From: Phytoseiulus persimilis
Taxonomy: Eukaryota > Arthropoda > Arachnida > Mesostigmata > Phytoseiidae
NCBI GenBank assembly: GCA_037576195.1
Contig: CM075101.1
Span: 37,634,001 to 37,698,000, forward strand
Reading direction: 5' to 3'
DNA: 64,000 nucleotides
The position numbers and the translations under genes are program-made. The notes under the pieces were generated by a model. It did not search any database. It saw only the letters and a program-made list of their open reading frames with translations, and was not told where the DNA came from. Of the stretch, positions 10,940 to 23,110 are shown one piece after another; position 1 is the first letter of the stretch, and each line of letters starts with the position of its first letter.

Positions 10940-12540
10940 TATGGAATCGGAGGTTCTGGCAGAACGACGTGGATGAAGTGGATATCGCAGGAATCTATCG
11001 GAGCTCTGTGAGGCGCAGGCTGCTGTCCTGAGTTAGCAAACTTTTAAGAATTGTTTGAATTGGATGTAATAAATTTTCGACGAAACACATGAGGAGTATC
11101 AGCTCGGATCCCTCCGAGACTTAAGGAGCGAAAGAATGAGCAGTCGTTCGAATTTCTGGAACCGATGCGGCATTCTAGACGTGAATTTCACAATCATGAT
11201 ATACAAATCGCGCGTTCCCCGTATCTGTCGTTTGCATAGCTGCTTTCAGGCTGTTAGAAATCACCAGAGCAATTCACTGTTCGCTGAAAGCTTTCGTAAA
11301 TATTCATCAGGCAGATACGACTATCCTCGGGCTGTTCAGAGCTTTTGTTTAGTTCAGAGCCTAATATGTGCCGGCATCTATCAGAGCTGGTTGACTTTAA
11401 TTAGGTTGTTGAAAGTAACAGTGTGTCGTTTGTTGAGTATCGAGCTCGTTGAGAACAAGGGTAAAACAATGACGGTGTCGGTGTATGTTCACAGCAGTGA
11501 CAGGAGATCGTTTGACGCCTCGAGGCGACACTGTGCCTCCCAAAAGTGCTTCTCCGCATCTGACTCTCCTCTGTTTTGTTTCTTCCCTCCCAGGCCTGGG
11601 ATTCGTCGTCGGCGCTTCTATAATGAGGCTTCAAAGCATTCTCGAGGTGTCCGAGGACCCAGGATCACAACACTTCCTCAAAGTTCCGAGAAGTCTCTAC
11701 AATGGGTGGCTGACGCTGCGGATGAATTCTCCGCATGGTCACTCCCATCTTTAATAACGAAACACGTCTCTGGAGATCCGGAGCTCCTTTGTCTACCGCC
11801 CCCTTCATCGGATATTGCAGCGCTCAGCCAATGAACAGTTGACCCGTTTTCCTAGAATCAGGGTTTCTGACGTGAAAGAACTCCGGAAGCGATTTTCTGT
11901 AACCGCGACAGGCACCGGCGAGAAGAATTCCGCTCGAAGCCCGTCGCGATCGCACTCTCCTGCGAGCAGGAGACCACCATTCTGCACACACTTGGTGGGA
12001 GCCTGGGAGGGTGAGCAATTTATGCATGCGCGTGCGCCTGGTGGTGCCAGTGGTGCACAGAGCAAACAGGGTTTGGATCTTCCGCGCCAGCCATAGGTGT
12101 ACAACAGCCGATGTCTCGCTGGATGGGGTGCTCCAACTCCCCAGCCAGGCTCGCTGCTCTCCAGCCAGCTGCTAGCGCTGAGTCATAACGGTCCGGAGCA
12201 AGCGATTGTGGGTGGAATCGGCGGCCGGTCGACTGGCTGCCGCCTAGCTAGCAGTCATCAGGCTAGCCTCCTTGATTTGGCGACCACGGCAGAATTGGAT
12301 AAGCTACTTGAATCCGAGAAAAAGTGTCTCTCGTGGAGACCAGCTGGAGAACTGGTTGACCCCAACGGTCTAAACTGGTTGTTCCAGTCTGGACCGGTAT
12401 CGCGTCCCCCTTTCAACCCGACTCCCCGCCTGCCCACCGACAACTGCCACAACGATGGTTTCTAGCATTTCCAACAAACTTACGACCACGGGCTTACCTG
12501 AATCGATGGAGGAGAAAGAAAATGCGAGGGATTATTCGGT
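10940..12540. other. Intergenic; low-complexity CAGCCAG/GCTAGC-rich patch
   Basis: Contains the 3' UTR of the small membrane protein gene. A 232-codon open frame at 11136-11834 (+) has no recognisable domain. The interval 12100-12270 is rich in CCAGCCAGCT and GCTAGC words, as are patches at 18.3 kb and 41.5 kb. Confidence 0.45.
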
Positions 12541-12551
12541 TAACGAAAACA

Positions 12552-12557
12552 TTTTAT
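12552..12557 (-). terminator. Polyadenylation signal AATAAA for the KSR-like gene
   Basis: TTTATT on the plus strand reads AATAAA on the minus strand, about 240 bp downstream of the KSR-like stop codon at 12795. Confidence 0.6.
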
Positions 12558-12794
12558 TCCGGTCGAAATGACTAGACGCACTTTGCTTTGGCTGTGTTTT
12601 CTGCATGGAGTATATTTTTTCAACGGCTTCAAAATTAGGTTTACAGCAAGTGTTGAACAATTAACTCGGGAATGCTGATGTCAACAAGTGTATAACATGG
12701 ACTAGCCTGACGGGTATGGATTCAAACGTTGGCTCGAGTTGTGGCGGATTGTGCGTCGGTGTTGGACTGACTGGGGAATCATTTCGCAATCGAG

Positions 12795-14372
12795 TTACAA
12801 ATGGAAACCAACAAGGGAGCAGCCATTGGTATTTAGGTTATTGGGCGTCGAAGCGCAGTGACGTTTGTTGAGACCTTGAGAACACACGAAATTGTTTTCC
12901 TGGAGGAACGAAGCGATCTGCTTGAATGACGGCCTGTTCTGAGGGAGGACCGACCAGCATTCGGCGATCAAATTGCGAATAGGACGGGGGATGGACGTTT
13001 TTGTTGAGAGGTCGGGGGTTTGACCAAGTCCAATCTTGTAGAGCATCTCGGTTGCGGAGAAGCTGCTGAAGGGGGTCTCATCGGCGAATAGCTCGTACAA
13101 GAAAGTTCCGAAAGCGAAAACGTCGCCTTCCCGGGTCCGGGGATGACGGGGTTCGACCTTCGCGCCGTCGACGTGGATGGTCTTGACAAACTCGGGCGCC
13201 AACGAGGCCAGTATGGACTTCGGAAGGCAGGCATAGTCGGCACGATCAACGAACGCCTCGGGGAAGGTACGATCGAGAAGACAAACCTTCGCTCGCCGCT
13301 TCTCCATGATTACGTTCCCTGAGTTGAAGTTGCCGTGCACGATGCCTTTTGCGTGGAGGTATCCCATGCCGTTCGCAACGTGGTTCGCGATGGCGACCTT
13401 CTCGTCCAGGCGGAGTTGGCTTTGGATGGCGGAAACTTGAGGCCCGTCGCATGGAGAGGTGACTATAGCAAGGTTGTTGCGCTCGATGCACGCACCCATG
13501 AAGAGCGTGCAGTTTTCGTGGCGCACTTGCATCAAGCGGTTGACTTGCGTCCACAAATCCTGTGAGCGTTGGAAAGTGTAGATGGACACCGGACCATGCC
13601 AATGACCTTCGTAGATCTTGTTGTCATGTCCGCTGCGGACAAGCTTCTCGAACTCAAGATCTTTGGCAGAAATGCACCATTCAGATTCGGAGTTTTCGTT
13701 CTCCTCATCCGCAGAATCGCTGATAGTTTCCGGTGAAGCCCAAGTGGCAGCTCGAACCTCTTTGGTCTCGGTACACCGTTTAGGGGAGGCACTCTTGATC
13801 GTCGTTTTCGGCTCACTTTTCTTTGAATTCTTGATCCAGGAGAACGCCGTTCTCAGGAACTCTGTGGGCGATATCGGTGACCGTGGGCTCTTCGGAGAGA
13901 CCGGGGCGGACACTGAAGCGTTCAATGCGTTGACGGCGGAAATGGACTCCGGCGTGAATGGGAACGCGGTTTGCTGAGCCCGTCGAAGAACACTGGTAAC
14001 ACAGGAGTGCGGTGGAGATGAATCCGCGCATGCTTCATGTGCCAAAAAGCCACAGTGCTTGCATCGGATGCCGGTGAAGTAAACGATTTTGTTGCAGGTG
14101 TGGCACTTTTTCGTTGCGCTCAGCTTGCGCTGTAGTCTGCAAAGAATTGACGAAACGATGTTATTCAACCGGTCGATGGATGCACGGCTCCGCGAGATCA
14201 AGGCTCTGCGACTTTCGATGGGGGCATTATACGACAGATGAGCTAGAATGATCTATCTCTGAACTAGAGCTTACCGTGGCACAACGGGTTCGACGAAGAA
14301 CATCTCGTTCCGGATGTTCACCACCGGCGAACTGGGCTCGCTACGAGCAAGTCTGTTCATTGACGACGTCAT
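12795..14372 (-). CDS. KSR: Kinase suppressor of Ras (KSR)-like degenerate pseudokinase
   Basis: Two exons: 14275-14372 (start MTSSMNRLARSE) and 12795-14136, joined through a GTAAGC/TTTGCAG intron, giving 479 residues. A cysteine-rich C1 domain lies near residues 43-75 (CHTCNK, then CKHCGFLAHEACA). A serine/proline linker follows, then a kinase-like domain from about 195 to 455. KSR signatures include FMGACIERNNLAIVTS, GMGYLHAKGIVHG, the DVFAFGTFLYEL block and ECWSVLPQNRPSF. KSR normally scaffolds Raf-MEK-ERK. Here catalytic features are lost further than in textbook KSR: no glycine loop, Tyr where the VAIK lysine should be (VSIYTF), Gln at the helix-C Glu, HGN instead of HRD/HKD and DRT instead of DFG. 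The N-terminal CA1/SAM-like region of full-length KSR is absent. The call as KSR family is firm; orthology versus a fast-evolving duplicate is open. Confidence 0.88.
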
Positions 14373-14571
14373 GGCAATCAGAGTTAATCCTTTGGAAGAT
14401 CACTGAGTCCACAATAGTTGTGAATCACTTTAGCGGCGATGTCGATCAGCGTTGAACTTCGAGCGCTGTCACGGACTGCAATACAGTTTGAGAGATCATG
14501 AACGAGCTCAGAGGAGCGCTGTTAGCTCAGAGAGATCTGACTTGAAGTGCCGGGACCAGGATCTGGTCCGG

Positions 14572-14580
14572 CCTTATATA
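14572..14580 (-). promoter_or_regulatory. TATA box of the KSR-like gene
   Basis: The minus strand reads TATATAAGG here, about 190 bp upstream of the KSR-like start codon at 14372, with G+C-rich flanks. Transcription would begin near 14545, leaving a leader of about 170 bases. Inference from motif and position only. Confidence 0.55.
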
Positions 14581-14599
14581 CCGCCCAGTCACTACTGGG

Positions 14600-17500
14600 T
14601 TGTAAGCATCTGTCGAGGGAAAGAGCCAACCAACTACCATCCAGGCAGGCAGCCGGCCGGCCGCCCCTGATAGCGGCGGCACCAGCGGCAGTAGAATCAG
14701 AGACGATTCGGATTGGCGCGTGGCAGATGTGCTCAGACAACACATGGCGGCTCAGGGGGGGATAGGGAGAGAGCGCGAAAGAAAGAAGCAGCTAAGTGCA
14801 GCACGCGACCAGCAGCACTCCCATCAATGGCACCACCCCCTTTCTTTCGCTTTTTCTTCATCCATCGCGTCTTCTTCTTTTTCTACCCGTTCTCTGTCTA
14901 CAGTCTGCTATATGTACTCTCTTCTACCCCTTCTCCAGCGTTTTCACAATGAGTCTGGCTCACAGACGTGTGCGCTCCGAGCCGGGAGCACTTTACCGTT
15001 AGGCCTTGATCACACCGATGAACGGAACCTATTTTCGGTGCAGCTCCGACTTCTCTGGATACGAAGCTCAAGCACTATTTCACTCACGGGGGACTTCTGA
15101 TTTCCAACGGGATTGACGTAACATGGGAGGGAGGCGTAAGACTGGAGGGACATCCCGCGCCATCACCGCTCTCGCACGCGAGTGTGAAGTGCACGAAGAC
15201 GTTCAACACAGCTCGCAAACCATGATGGAAAACAATCTGAGTCGGAATTTCTGAGGCAGCTATTCTCGACTCATCAGAACATCCGTAGCAGCGAAAACAG
15301 TGGGATCAAGCGGGAAACATGGAGTTCACGTTCTCACCTTTGGATTTCCGCTTGTCGTAAACATACATCGGTATGTTCGCCACTTCACAGCTCTGCAGCA
15401 TGAGAACCAGTCGTTGATTTCTCTAGACCTCTATTCAGCCCGGTCGTCCGGCTTCACAGAAGTTCTGGGTGAGGAGTGGGGATTCCCGGAACGGTCATCC
15501 AGGTTTCGCGGTTACCTTGAGTGTCGACTCGATTGTGGTGTGCATCAAACTCGGCAATCGCAGCACGATTCGAAATGACGTCAGAATAATTGGATTTAAC
15601 TGGGTTCAATGCCGTGTAACCGCCAAAAGAGCGCGTGTGTTTCGATTTGAGAATTCGAAAACCACAGCCATTGCTAAGAATGCCGACTTGATCTAGAGCG
15701 GGGCTTAAGATTAGGGACGGATGATCAGTTCGCGTTTCCTACAATCCTCGGACCCGACGGAATACTGGGCTCGGAATCTCCCTCTCTCTCTGGAATTGGG
15801 CTTCGGAGCGAGCGAAAACGCACCCGAGTTTCGATGGAATGATCGAACTTTCTGTGGTTTAAGCAGCTCGAAGGGTGTCTGTTCGACAGAGAGTTCTTCT
15901 CGAGAACGGGGATGGCAAGCTTGAATCTCTGTTACACTGGAGGAGATCGGTTTTGGCACATGAGGGCCTCTTCCGTCGCAGCCTAGCTACTCTGCTTTGT
16001 TTTTAGATCCGCCTCTCTGAAGGGGTGGATGGATAAACGCTGCTCGAAAAACACCCTGTTCAACATGATTCAAGCCGCCAAACGTCAACAACTGATCCTG
16101 TCTCACTGCTCACGCGCTAATTCGCGGGCCTGCGTGTGGGCCCGAACAGAAGTTCGCGCCACCACGTTCCGGAAATGCACTTTCTCCAGACTTCGTCGGG
16201 CGCTCAGTCTTAGGACACTATTCGAGTGCCGCAATTCATCCGATGTCCCGAAAGTCGAAGTTAGGACCACAGCCGAAAGCGAGCGCCTTGAATGGATTCT
16301 GTGGGTCGAGCGTGTTTTTACGCACTCCCGAAATTTTCCCCATCGTTCAGTTGGCCTCAAGAGCTGGAAAGGAAGCAACATGAATGAACAGTCAGATCAA
16401 AGTAGGCAGCAGCGAGTTCCGTGGATATACATGGGTCTCGTCGCGCGCTAGCTAAAAATATCGGAGGTGCCTCCAAGTTCTTTCCTCCCTCCGATCGCTA
16501 GGACAGCATTCGTAATGGCAAAGGACACGGCTGCTGTGGCCGCTCGATGGCGGCCGCGAGCTCGGGGACCGGATCTTGAGAACACAGTCGGATTCTGGGA
16601 GTCCAGTGTGCGTGACATCGGTGCTTTCCTTTCGAGCGAACCCTTCAAGGAGACGTGATTCCTGGGAGTCCTTCCCGGGAATATCCGAGTCGACGTATCC
16701 CAGAGGATTTCAGATCAATCTCAATGGGTCAAATCAGAGATGGGCTCGAGGTTTCCCGATGGGATGGTACGGATTGAGTATTCAATCTGATTCATCTCTC
16801 GAGAATCACTTTCAACGGGCTTCGAACGCTTAGCTTAATCCAATAAGTATTCCCGCTAAGGCGAGGGCACAGCGACTTGCTGGATTGTTCACACCTGATT
16901 ATAGAATCAGGGCCCGAGTATTGGAGCGTGCGGAGCTGGCTCCTATGAAAATCGAAAAGCCATACTTGTGCTGATAGATGCTGATTGTCTGACGTTCAAA
17001 AAGAACATCTTCATGAGAGTTATGATTAAACGAGATTTGCGAGAAAGATTATCCTCCCCAAATTCAATGACCGGCTAACGGCGCTGGAAACGAGCAGCTG
17101 CTCAAGCGATTCCGCTGTGTTTTCAGTCGGAATCGGCATCACTGTCCAAGTAGAGTGAAAGTGACGAGGACGCTTCAAATACGCGGCGACGTTCTCTCGT
17201 CCCTTTCCAGGGTTGAATTCTCGTCATGGTTACGAGTGTTGGCGAAAAGCTGTGTCAGGACTTGGATATTATTTTGTTTTTCACAAACGCAGCAATCTCG
17301 CGCGAATGCGGAGAGAGCTCCTGCCTCATCATCATTTGCCATATCAAACTTCGATTGTGATGACCGGAGACTCTCGATAATCGGAGCACTACACAATTGG
17401 ATTTTTTTCCGTGTGCTCGACGATGGTAAACACCGTTTCAGTTGATCATCACGGGCTACAACGATGAATACTTGCGTTAGTTTCCTATTGAGACGTCGAC

Positions 17501-18060
17501 AGCCTTGAGGTTCCCCCCGCGGATTATCTGAATGTAGCGGTTAAACTCGGGGACGGAGTCTAATCGAGGCGGGCTAAAGGATAGTGTCGAAAAATGGGCA
17601 ACGGAACTGCAGCCTATGATCGAACGGGATCGAGAAACTTCCCGCTGGAAGAACAATCGGCGTTAAGAGAAGCAGTGAACATGCAGCAAAGCCTCCTCGA
17701 AACCGCGCCAATGAGGCACGTTCCTCTGAGACTGCGTTAACGAACAATTTTCCCAATCGACACGAGCAACTGACGAACCGGAGGACGATGAAAAAAATGG
17801 TGAAGTTTGTTCCGTTTCTCAGTAACCAACGAACCGAGCGAGATAATTCTCTCCTAATGACCTACGACTATCTCTAGGGTTGGATTGCCGTGTTTTCGCG
17901 GACAAAATACTGGCAATGATCGCAGCGCCCGCTGCTTCCGCTAAGGATAGAGGAGCTAGAATCGATCGTTTCTTCCGTCTCGTAACCTTCCGAAGGATTC
18001 CAGAAAGCTTGGAGAAATAGCCCACGCGCCATCCATCAGAACGCCATCTTCAGAAAGTCG
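14600..18060. other. Gene-poor interval with purine/pyrimidine-rich stretches
   Basis: No recognised gene. A purine-rich patch (AGGGAGAGAGCGCGAAAGAAAGAAG) at about 14760-14790 is followed by a pyrimidine-rich patch (CTTTCTTTCGCTTTTTCTTC) at 14840-14890. Frames of up to 140 codons here are arginine/serine-rich shadows without domains. Confidence 0.4.
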
Positions 18061-18590
18061 GCACGCGCCGAATCGGAGCAGGTGACTTTCGCTTCTAAGA
18101 CGCATGAGATACAGGAGGCCTTCTGGCGTCTCCTACCCTGTAGAGCTCAACTTCTGCCGCTCGTGCCACTGCTGCCGTTGATGCCCCGCTTCAGCTGGTG
18201 GGTATACAGCACAATACGAGGAACGCTCTCTATCGCAGGAGGGCAGCTGTGCCTCAGCGACACGCTTCTCCTGAACGAGCTGCTCAAACCACCGCGGCGG
18301 CTGTATGGCTGCCCAGTTCAACAGCTCAACAGGCAGACTGGCTGGCAGGCAGGCAGGCCGCCCGTCCGACCGGCCGGCTAGCAAGCAGGCTAGCTGAGGC
18401 ACCATCACCAGCCGGCACTCGGTTACTTTTCTTCTCGACGACTCGTGCCACCAGTCTGGCAGCTGGTGCAGAAGTGCGACAGAAGGGCAACGGATCGAGG
18501 GTGTTCTTCGTTGAGCGGGCGTCGCGCACCTCGAAAAGTGACCGAGGAGGACATCAACAACAAAAACGATACAGAAAGCGCTCATTGCTT
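18061..18590. repeat. Duplicated block, copy 1
   Basis: Direct-repeat partner of 19199-19670. Shared landmarks in the same order are GCACGCGCC, CCTTCTGGCGTCT, GGAGGGCAGCTGTGCCT, GAGGCACCATC.CAGCCGGC, TTACTTTTCTTC, CGTGCCAC.AGTCTG.CAGCTGGTGCAGA and GTGCGACAGAAGGGCA. The copies differ by many substitutions and indels, so the duplication is not recent. No coding capacity is recognised. It also holds GGCAGGCAGGCAGGCCG-type low-complexity sequence. Confidence 0.75.
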
Positions 18591-19198
18591 TTCGCCGCCG
18601 TGCCGCCTACACCACCTACAATGGGGTGGACGTACCATGCTTGCGAGGGGCAATCCCCCATCTGGTCAGTCTGGCTTCACGCGCGCGCGGAGCGAACGCG
18701 TCGAGGATCGATCGCGAGTTCAAGCTCTAGCCCTCAAAGGTAACGGGCAGCGTTAACGGGTGGCGAAATCCCGACCGTAACGGCTTAGCGAACTTGTGGC
18801 CGATTGAGGAAGAAATGAATGAGAAAAGGAGGATGATCTCTGCGGAAGATTTCGGGGCGCGACATCCTCCAAGGAGGTAACCGCGCTCGCTATTGTGAGG
18901 AAGCGATCCTTCCCTCAAGGTCAGGATGCAGGCTCTTTCAAAATCGAATCAAGGTTGTTGACAGCTGCAGCCAGTTGCTCGTGACGACCGACTCCGGGTC
19001 ATGATCGTTGGGTTCTTTCCGCGGCGGGTGAGCTGGAAATGCTCTTTTCGGGTAAGAGTTGCCTTCGGTGGAGCTCAGCGCTAACCTAGGCGGTTTCCAC
19101 CTGAACATCCATTCAGAGTGTCGGTCGGGCAATCTTTGTTTTGTTGATCATAATGAGCTCTGACACGCATCCTCGACCGCCTTCCCTTTGAGAAGACG

Positions 19199-19670
19199 GC
19201 ACGCGCCACGTCCCGCAGAGCAGATGACTTTCGATGGACTACAACTCCTGAAAACCTTCTGGCGTCTTTCACTTCGAAGCAGACGAGTTTGGCTGGCTGG
19301 CTGGCGATGTTCTTGATGCCCTTTTTTTGTCAGTCGGGACGAACAACGGTTTCCATCGGAGGAGGGCAGCTGTGCCTGGACGGCACACTTCTGCTCGCGC
19401 CAGTCACTCAGCCAACTACTTGCTTACTTACCTGACTGGCCCGCTGCTGGTTGGTTGATAGGTTGCTTGACTAGAGGCACCATCGGCAGCCGGCGCTCGA
19501 TTACTTTTCTTCGTCGCGGCGGCGGCGGCCCGTGCCACTAGTCTGACAGCTGGTGCAGAGGTGCGACAGAAGGGCATTGGATCGGGGGTGTCGTTCGTCG
19601 CACTCCTCTTACTTCAGATGGCGGCTGCACGACAACTACAGAACGACTCAAAATCGATACAGGCTCGCAG
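19199..19670. repeat. Duplicated block, copy 2
   Basis: Homologous to 18061-18590 in the same orientation, about 1.14 kb downstream, with the same ordered landmarks. The middle differs, with TGGCTGGCTGGCTGG and CTTGCTTACTTACCTGACTGG repeats in place of GGCAGG/CCGGCCGG. What the block encodes, if anything, is unknown. A duplicated promoter/first exon, a noncoding RNA or an old mobile element would all fit. Confidence 0.75.
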
Positions 19671-19691
19671 TACTTTCCAGATGGACAGATC

Positions 19692-19721
19692 GATATAGAT
19701 AACGATAGATAGATAGATAGA
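19692..19721 (+). repeat. GATA microsatellite
   Basis: Imperfect (GATA)n run: CGATATAGATAACGATAGAT continuing AGATAGATAG. Directly follows copy 2 of the duplicated block. Confidence 0.9.
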
Positions 19722-19724
19722 GCC

Positions 19725-22700
19725 GTATCATCTACTCTCGGGGCGAATCAGAGGGAAGATTTTATTCGGTGACAAGCCCCGGAATACGTCGGAGATGAGG
19801 GAAAGCCCGAGAGTCGCAACCATCATCCCCTGAACCTAATCTGGTGTTGTAATTTCTTCGGAGCGGATTGCTCTTTTTCTGCTGGTTCTATCCTCTGCGG
19901 CGCTTGAGATTCCCGCGATCTGATGTTCCGAAACAAAGGAGCAGGCCTGATTTTCCCAAATACGAAACCTGCGTGAGAAACCCCGCATATATTTGATGAG
20001 TTTGTTCGGTAGACTACAGGGTGTTTTTCGTATTCTCCATATTTTCCGTCTCACGGAGAATCAGGTCTAGTGGTGGGAAAGGGAGAATATCGCTTCAATC
20101 AAGTAGAGCGACACAGAAGTGCCGAATTTATTTCTTCTCTTGAGACAAAGGCGACGCTCGTCGCGGCAGACGACTGCACGCGTCGGCCAGCTGCCACAGG
20201 GCTTCAACCTGGAGGTGCACGAAACGCTCAACGTTCGCAGCGACGCCACTTTACGTGTAGTGATGCAGTGGGGCATCTGGCGGGTAGGTCTCCTGTAGCG
20301 TGAAGTCGACTCGCTAGTTATTTGTCAACAGAGAAGCAATTTATATCTCTGTAGACGCAGCGGATGTGTGAGCCGCGAGCTATCCTGCCTTCGCCTCATT
20401 ACTTCTGTAGCTCAGTACATGAGCTCTTGTCCGAGATCGATATCGATCGAACCGAAGAAATAACTTCTGTATCTTCGTTTCTGGAGCTCACCTTTGTGCA
20501 GCTTTTTGAGAAACAAATTAGACCGATGGGCATGATCTGGTTTCCCAAGTGAACGTATGGGAACGACGCACGGGCATGACAGTTTTGAACAGGGTTGCCA
20601 AACCAAACACTCTCGTCGAGCAGGCCGAGCTCGTCTTCGTTGTTCCTCAAATACACGGCAGGTGAAGCCCCCTCTCTTGAGCGGCGGCACGCGTGGCGCG
20701 GCAGATGTCCTGTTCTAACGGAGCCTTTCGCTCTCCCCGCGTCCAAAGACGGTGTCCTGGTGTTGGGGGTGCAAGAGCGGCCGTCGTCTGGCACAAACAG
20801 CAGACTGATCCGAAATGATCTAGCAGATGCGTTCAACATGCAGCGGGTCCACAGCCAAATTACATGTGCGCTCGCTATGGCCGCCGCCGCCGCCGTTAGA
20901 GCCCCGACAGGACTCGCGTGCCATCAGGTCAGCTACTGGAGTTACTTGATCGAGACAGCGACAACGGGTGAGGACTGACAGAAGTCTTAGGTCATCACCC
21001 GTTCACCGGCCGCGCCGTCGTCCCGCTAGTCAATGGCAACACAATCTCCGCTCTCCTGGATCGAGTATGAACTCTTTTCAACCACCGACGCCTGCTCATT
21101 CGAAAGCACTGATGTGGAACAGCTCTCGCGGACCCCGCGTCCTCTTCGTAACCCCTTACGCCTAACCACACAATGCAGAGGTTTCGAACCATCTCTTCCG
21201 CATTCTCTTCTCAGAGTTGGCGATCGTTCGATGATCGAGTCGAGTTGATTGAGCGAGATGACCTCGCGGTGGCGTGAGTTTGGCAGAACCCTCGTCGAGT
21301 CCAGCGAAGAGTTCAGGTCGCTGGAGCGCAATGACAGCTCGTGCGAAACGTCTTCTTTCGCAGCTCGAAATTCAAGATTTCGCTCTGCGAAAACTTTATG
21401 GGCTTCTCTCCACTGCAGCGCGCGTAGCGGCCTCTCATTCATCCGAGCAAAGCCTGCTCGTCTCGAGCCAGTTCTTGTTTCAACACCGACTGATCTGAGG
21501 GGCGCCGCTGTTTGTTTAAGGTGTTACCCTCTTCCTCTCGAAGACTCGAGCCGCGTGCTGAATGACTCTGTCACCTGAATGGAGTCGTACTACCACGACC
21601 ACTACCGGCGCCCGCCATTTCCAGATGTTTCCAGACTACACGTGTTCCGACCCAGAGATTGGAACGGTGGAGCTTGGGTGGATCGGGCGGCTGAAAGGCG
21701 GATTAACTGGACCCGTGGCCGAATCGGAACGTCTGACGGTCTATCCGAATCGCTGGTGGGCCCCGTGTTGGGAGCAGCTGGTGCTCCGCTGAGCCTTGCC
21801 TGAATAGAGCTCGGTCGAATGGGCCATGGATTGATGGAAGGAGCTGCACGAGGGCCAACTGGTCCTGCGGCATCTGGTGGCTCGTGCCGCTGTAGCCATG
21901 CACCAGACAACCAACGAAACGCCCGCCAGTCTGAGCGAGACACCGGTCAGAGGGTCAACAGATGCAGACAGTGCGACCTCAAGACGTAGATCGTCATTTG
22001 CTCAGGATCATCCTTTGTCCGCCATCGCACTCGTTTATGATTCGACCAGTTCAGGGGTCGTTTGTGCGAGTTCATTCCGGAACGGAAAATATCCCCGTTT
22101 CCGACTTCCAGGAGCGCCCCCCAGCGACGCGGTATGGGACACGCAACTTACCGAGCGTGTTTTGAACCACCTACGGAGGGATGACTGCATTCGTTGCCGA
22201 GACCTTCCTCGCCCGGTTGCTCGAGGGCACCTCCGTTCGCGCGACGCAGCCATTAAAAGTCGGAGCCAACAGCTGATACCGAAAGAGAATTCTCAACGGT
22301 TAAAACTGACTCGGCGGCAGATGGCGCACGTCGACGGCACACGAACAACAAGAGACGCCGACGTCATCGCCTACAAGAAATTGAGGCCTAGGACCTTTCG
22401 AAGAATTCTGACGGATGCCCCCTCACGGCAAACGACAGGTGATCCTGCGGACGGCGCCACACTTGAACCCCACGGAATTTCTCGCGGGCGACTAGGCTTG
22501 GAACCGAGCACTAGCCAGCCGAGAGCGGCGAGATGGAGCTGGATTTTGCGGACGCTGATATCGATGGAGCTCCAGTAGTCCGAAGTATCGACTCCGAACC
22601 ACATCTGAATCGTGACAGCATTGCTTCGAAGTTCCGCGAGAATACCTTCGTCTGATCCAATGAGAATCCTTTTCGAGCCAAGCGTCTCCGTATACGTAGT

Positions 22701-23030
22701 TCGCGAAATCCGAGCGATACCTACCGAAAGTGTGTGCGAAGTAACGGCTATAGATGTCGGAAAGGTCGTTCGTCTCCTCCAATGACGCAGTTTAGCTTCA
22801 AGAAGAGGTCGCCATATGCCACCTCCCCAGATCGCCACTCACAACAGAGACACGGAGCGAGAAGACAGCCCGCCACGCGCGGGGACCTCTCGTGCACTAC
22901 CGTCCGCCCGCGGCGAGTTTGAAAGATCTGCATTGCTGTTCTTGGATGACACCGAGAGGTCCGCAAGACAGCCTTTCCATAGGACTCACAATTGTACGAG
23001 GCAGAAGGAGCGCATGATCCAAGTATGGAT
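19725..23030. other. Gene-poor interval, no gene recognised
   Basis: Several open frames over 100 codons (for example 21877-22578, +) are rich in Arg/Ser/Thr and show no domain, start context or splice support. A (GCC)n run lies at about 20879-20895. Confidence 0.4.
20879..20895 (+). repeat. GCC trinucleotide repeat
   Basis: Five to six GCC units in a row directly after the triplet ATG. Not within a supported gene. Confidence 0.8.
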
Positions 23031-23035
23031 AGCGG

Positions 23036-23110
23036 TGGTTCCGATCGGGGTTTGAACCCGCCACCAGCTCCGTCAATCAACGAATCCACGTATGAGCTAG
23101 ACATAGCTGG
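23036..23110 (-). repeat. tRNA-like (SINE head-like) sequence
   Basis: On the minus strand a box A-like TAGCTCATACGTGG (about 23091-23104) is followed by a box B-like GGGTTCAAACCCC (about 23047-23059) and then GATCGGAACCACC. The 5' end cannot pair with the 3' end to form an acceptor stem, so it is not a functional tRNA. It fits a tRNA-derived SINE promoter or a decayed tRNA gene. Confidence 0.35.

Noticed and set aside
11136..11834. 232-codon open frame on the plus strand
   Set aside because: Starts at an ATG but has no domain, no polyadenylation signal in place, and Ser/Arg-rich shadow-like composition. It overlaps other open frames and could be chance.
21877..22578. 233-codon open frame on the plus strand
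   Set aside because: Arg/Ser/Thr-rich with no domain or splice support; open frames exist in several other phases of the same DNA.
23036..23110. Functional tRNA gene
   Set aside because: T-arm-like sequence is present, but no matching acceptor stem or anticodon arm can be formed.
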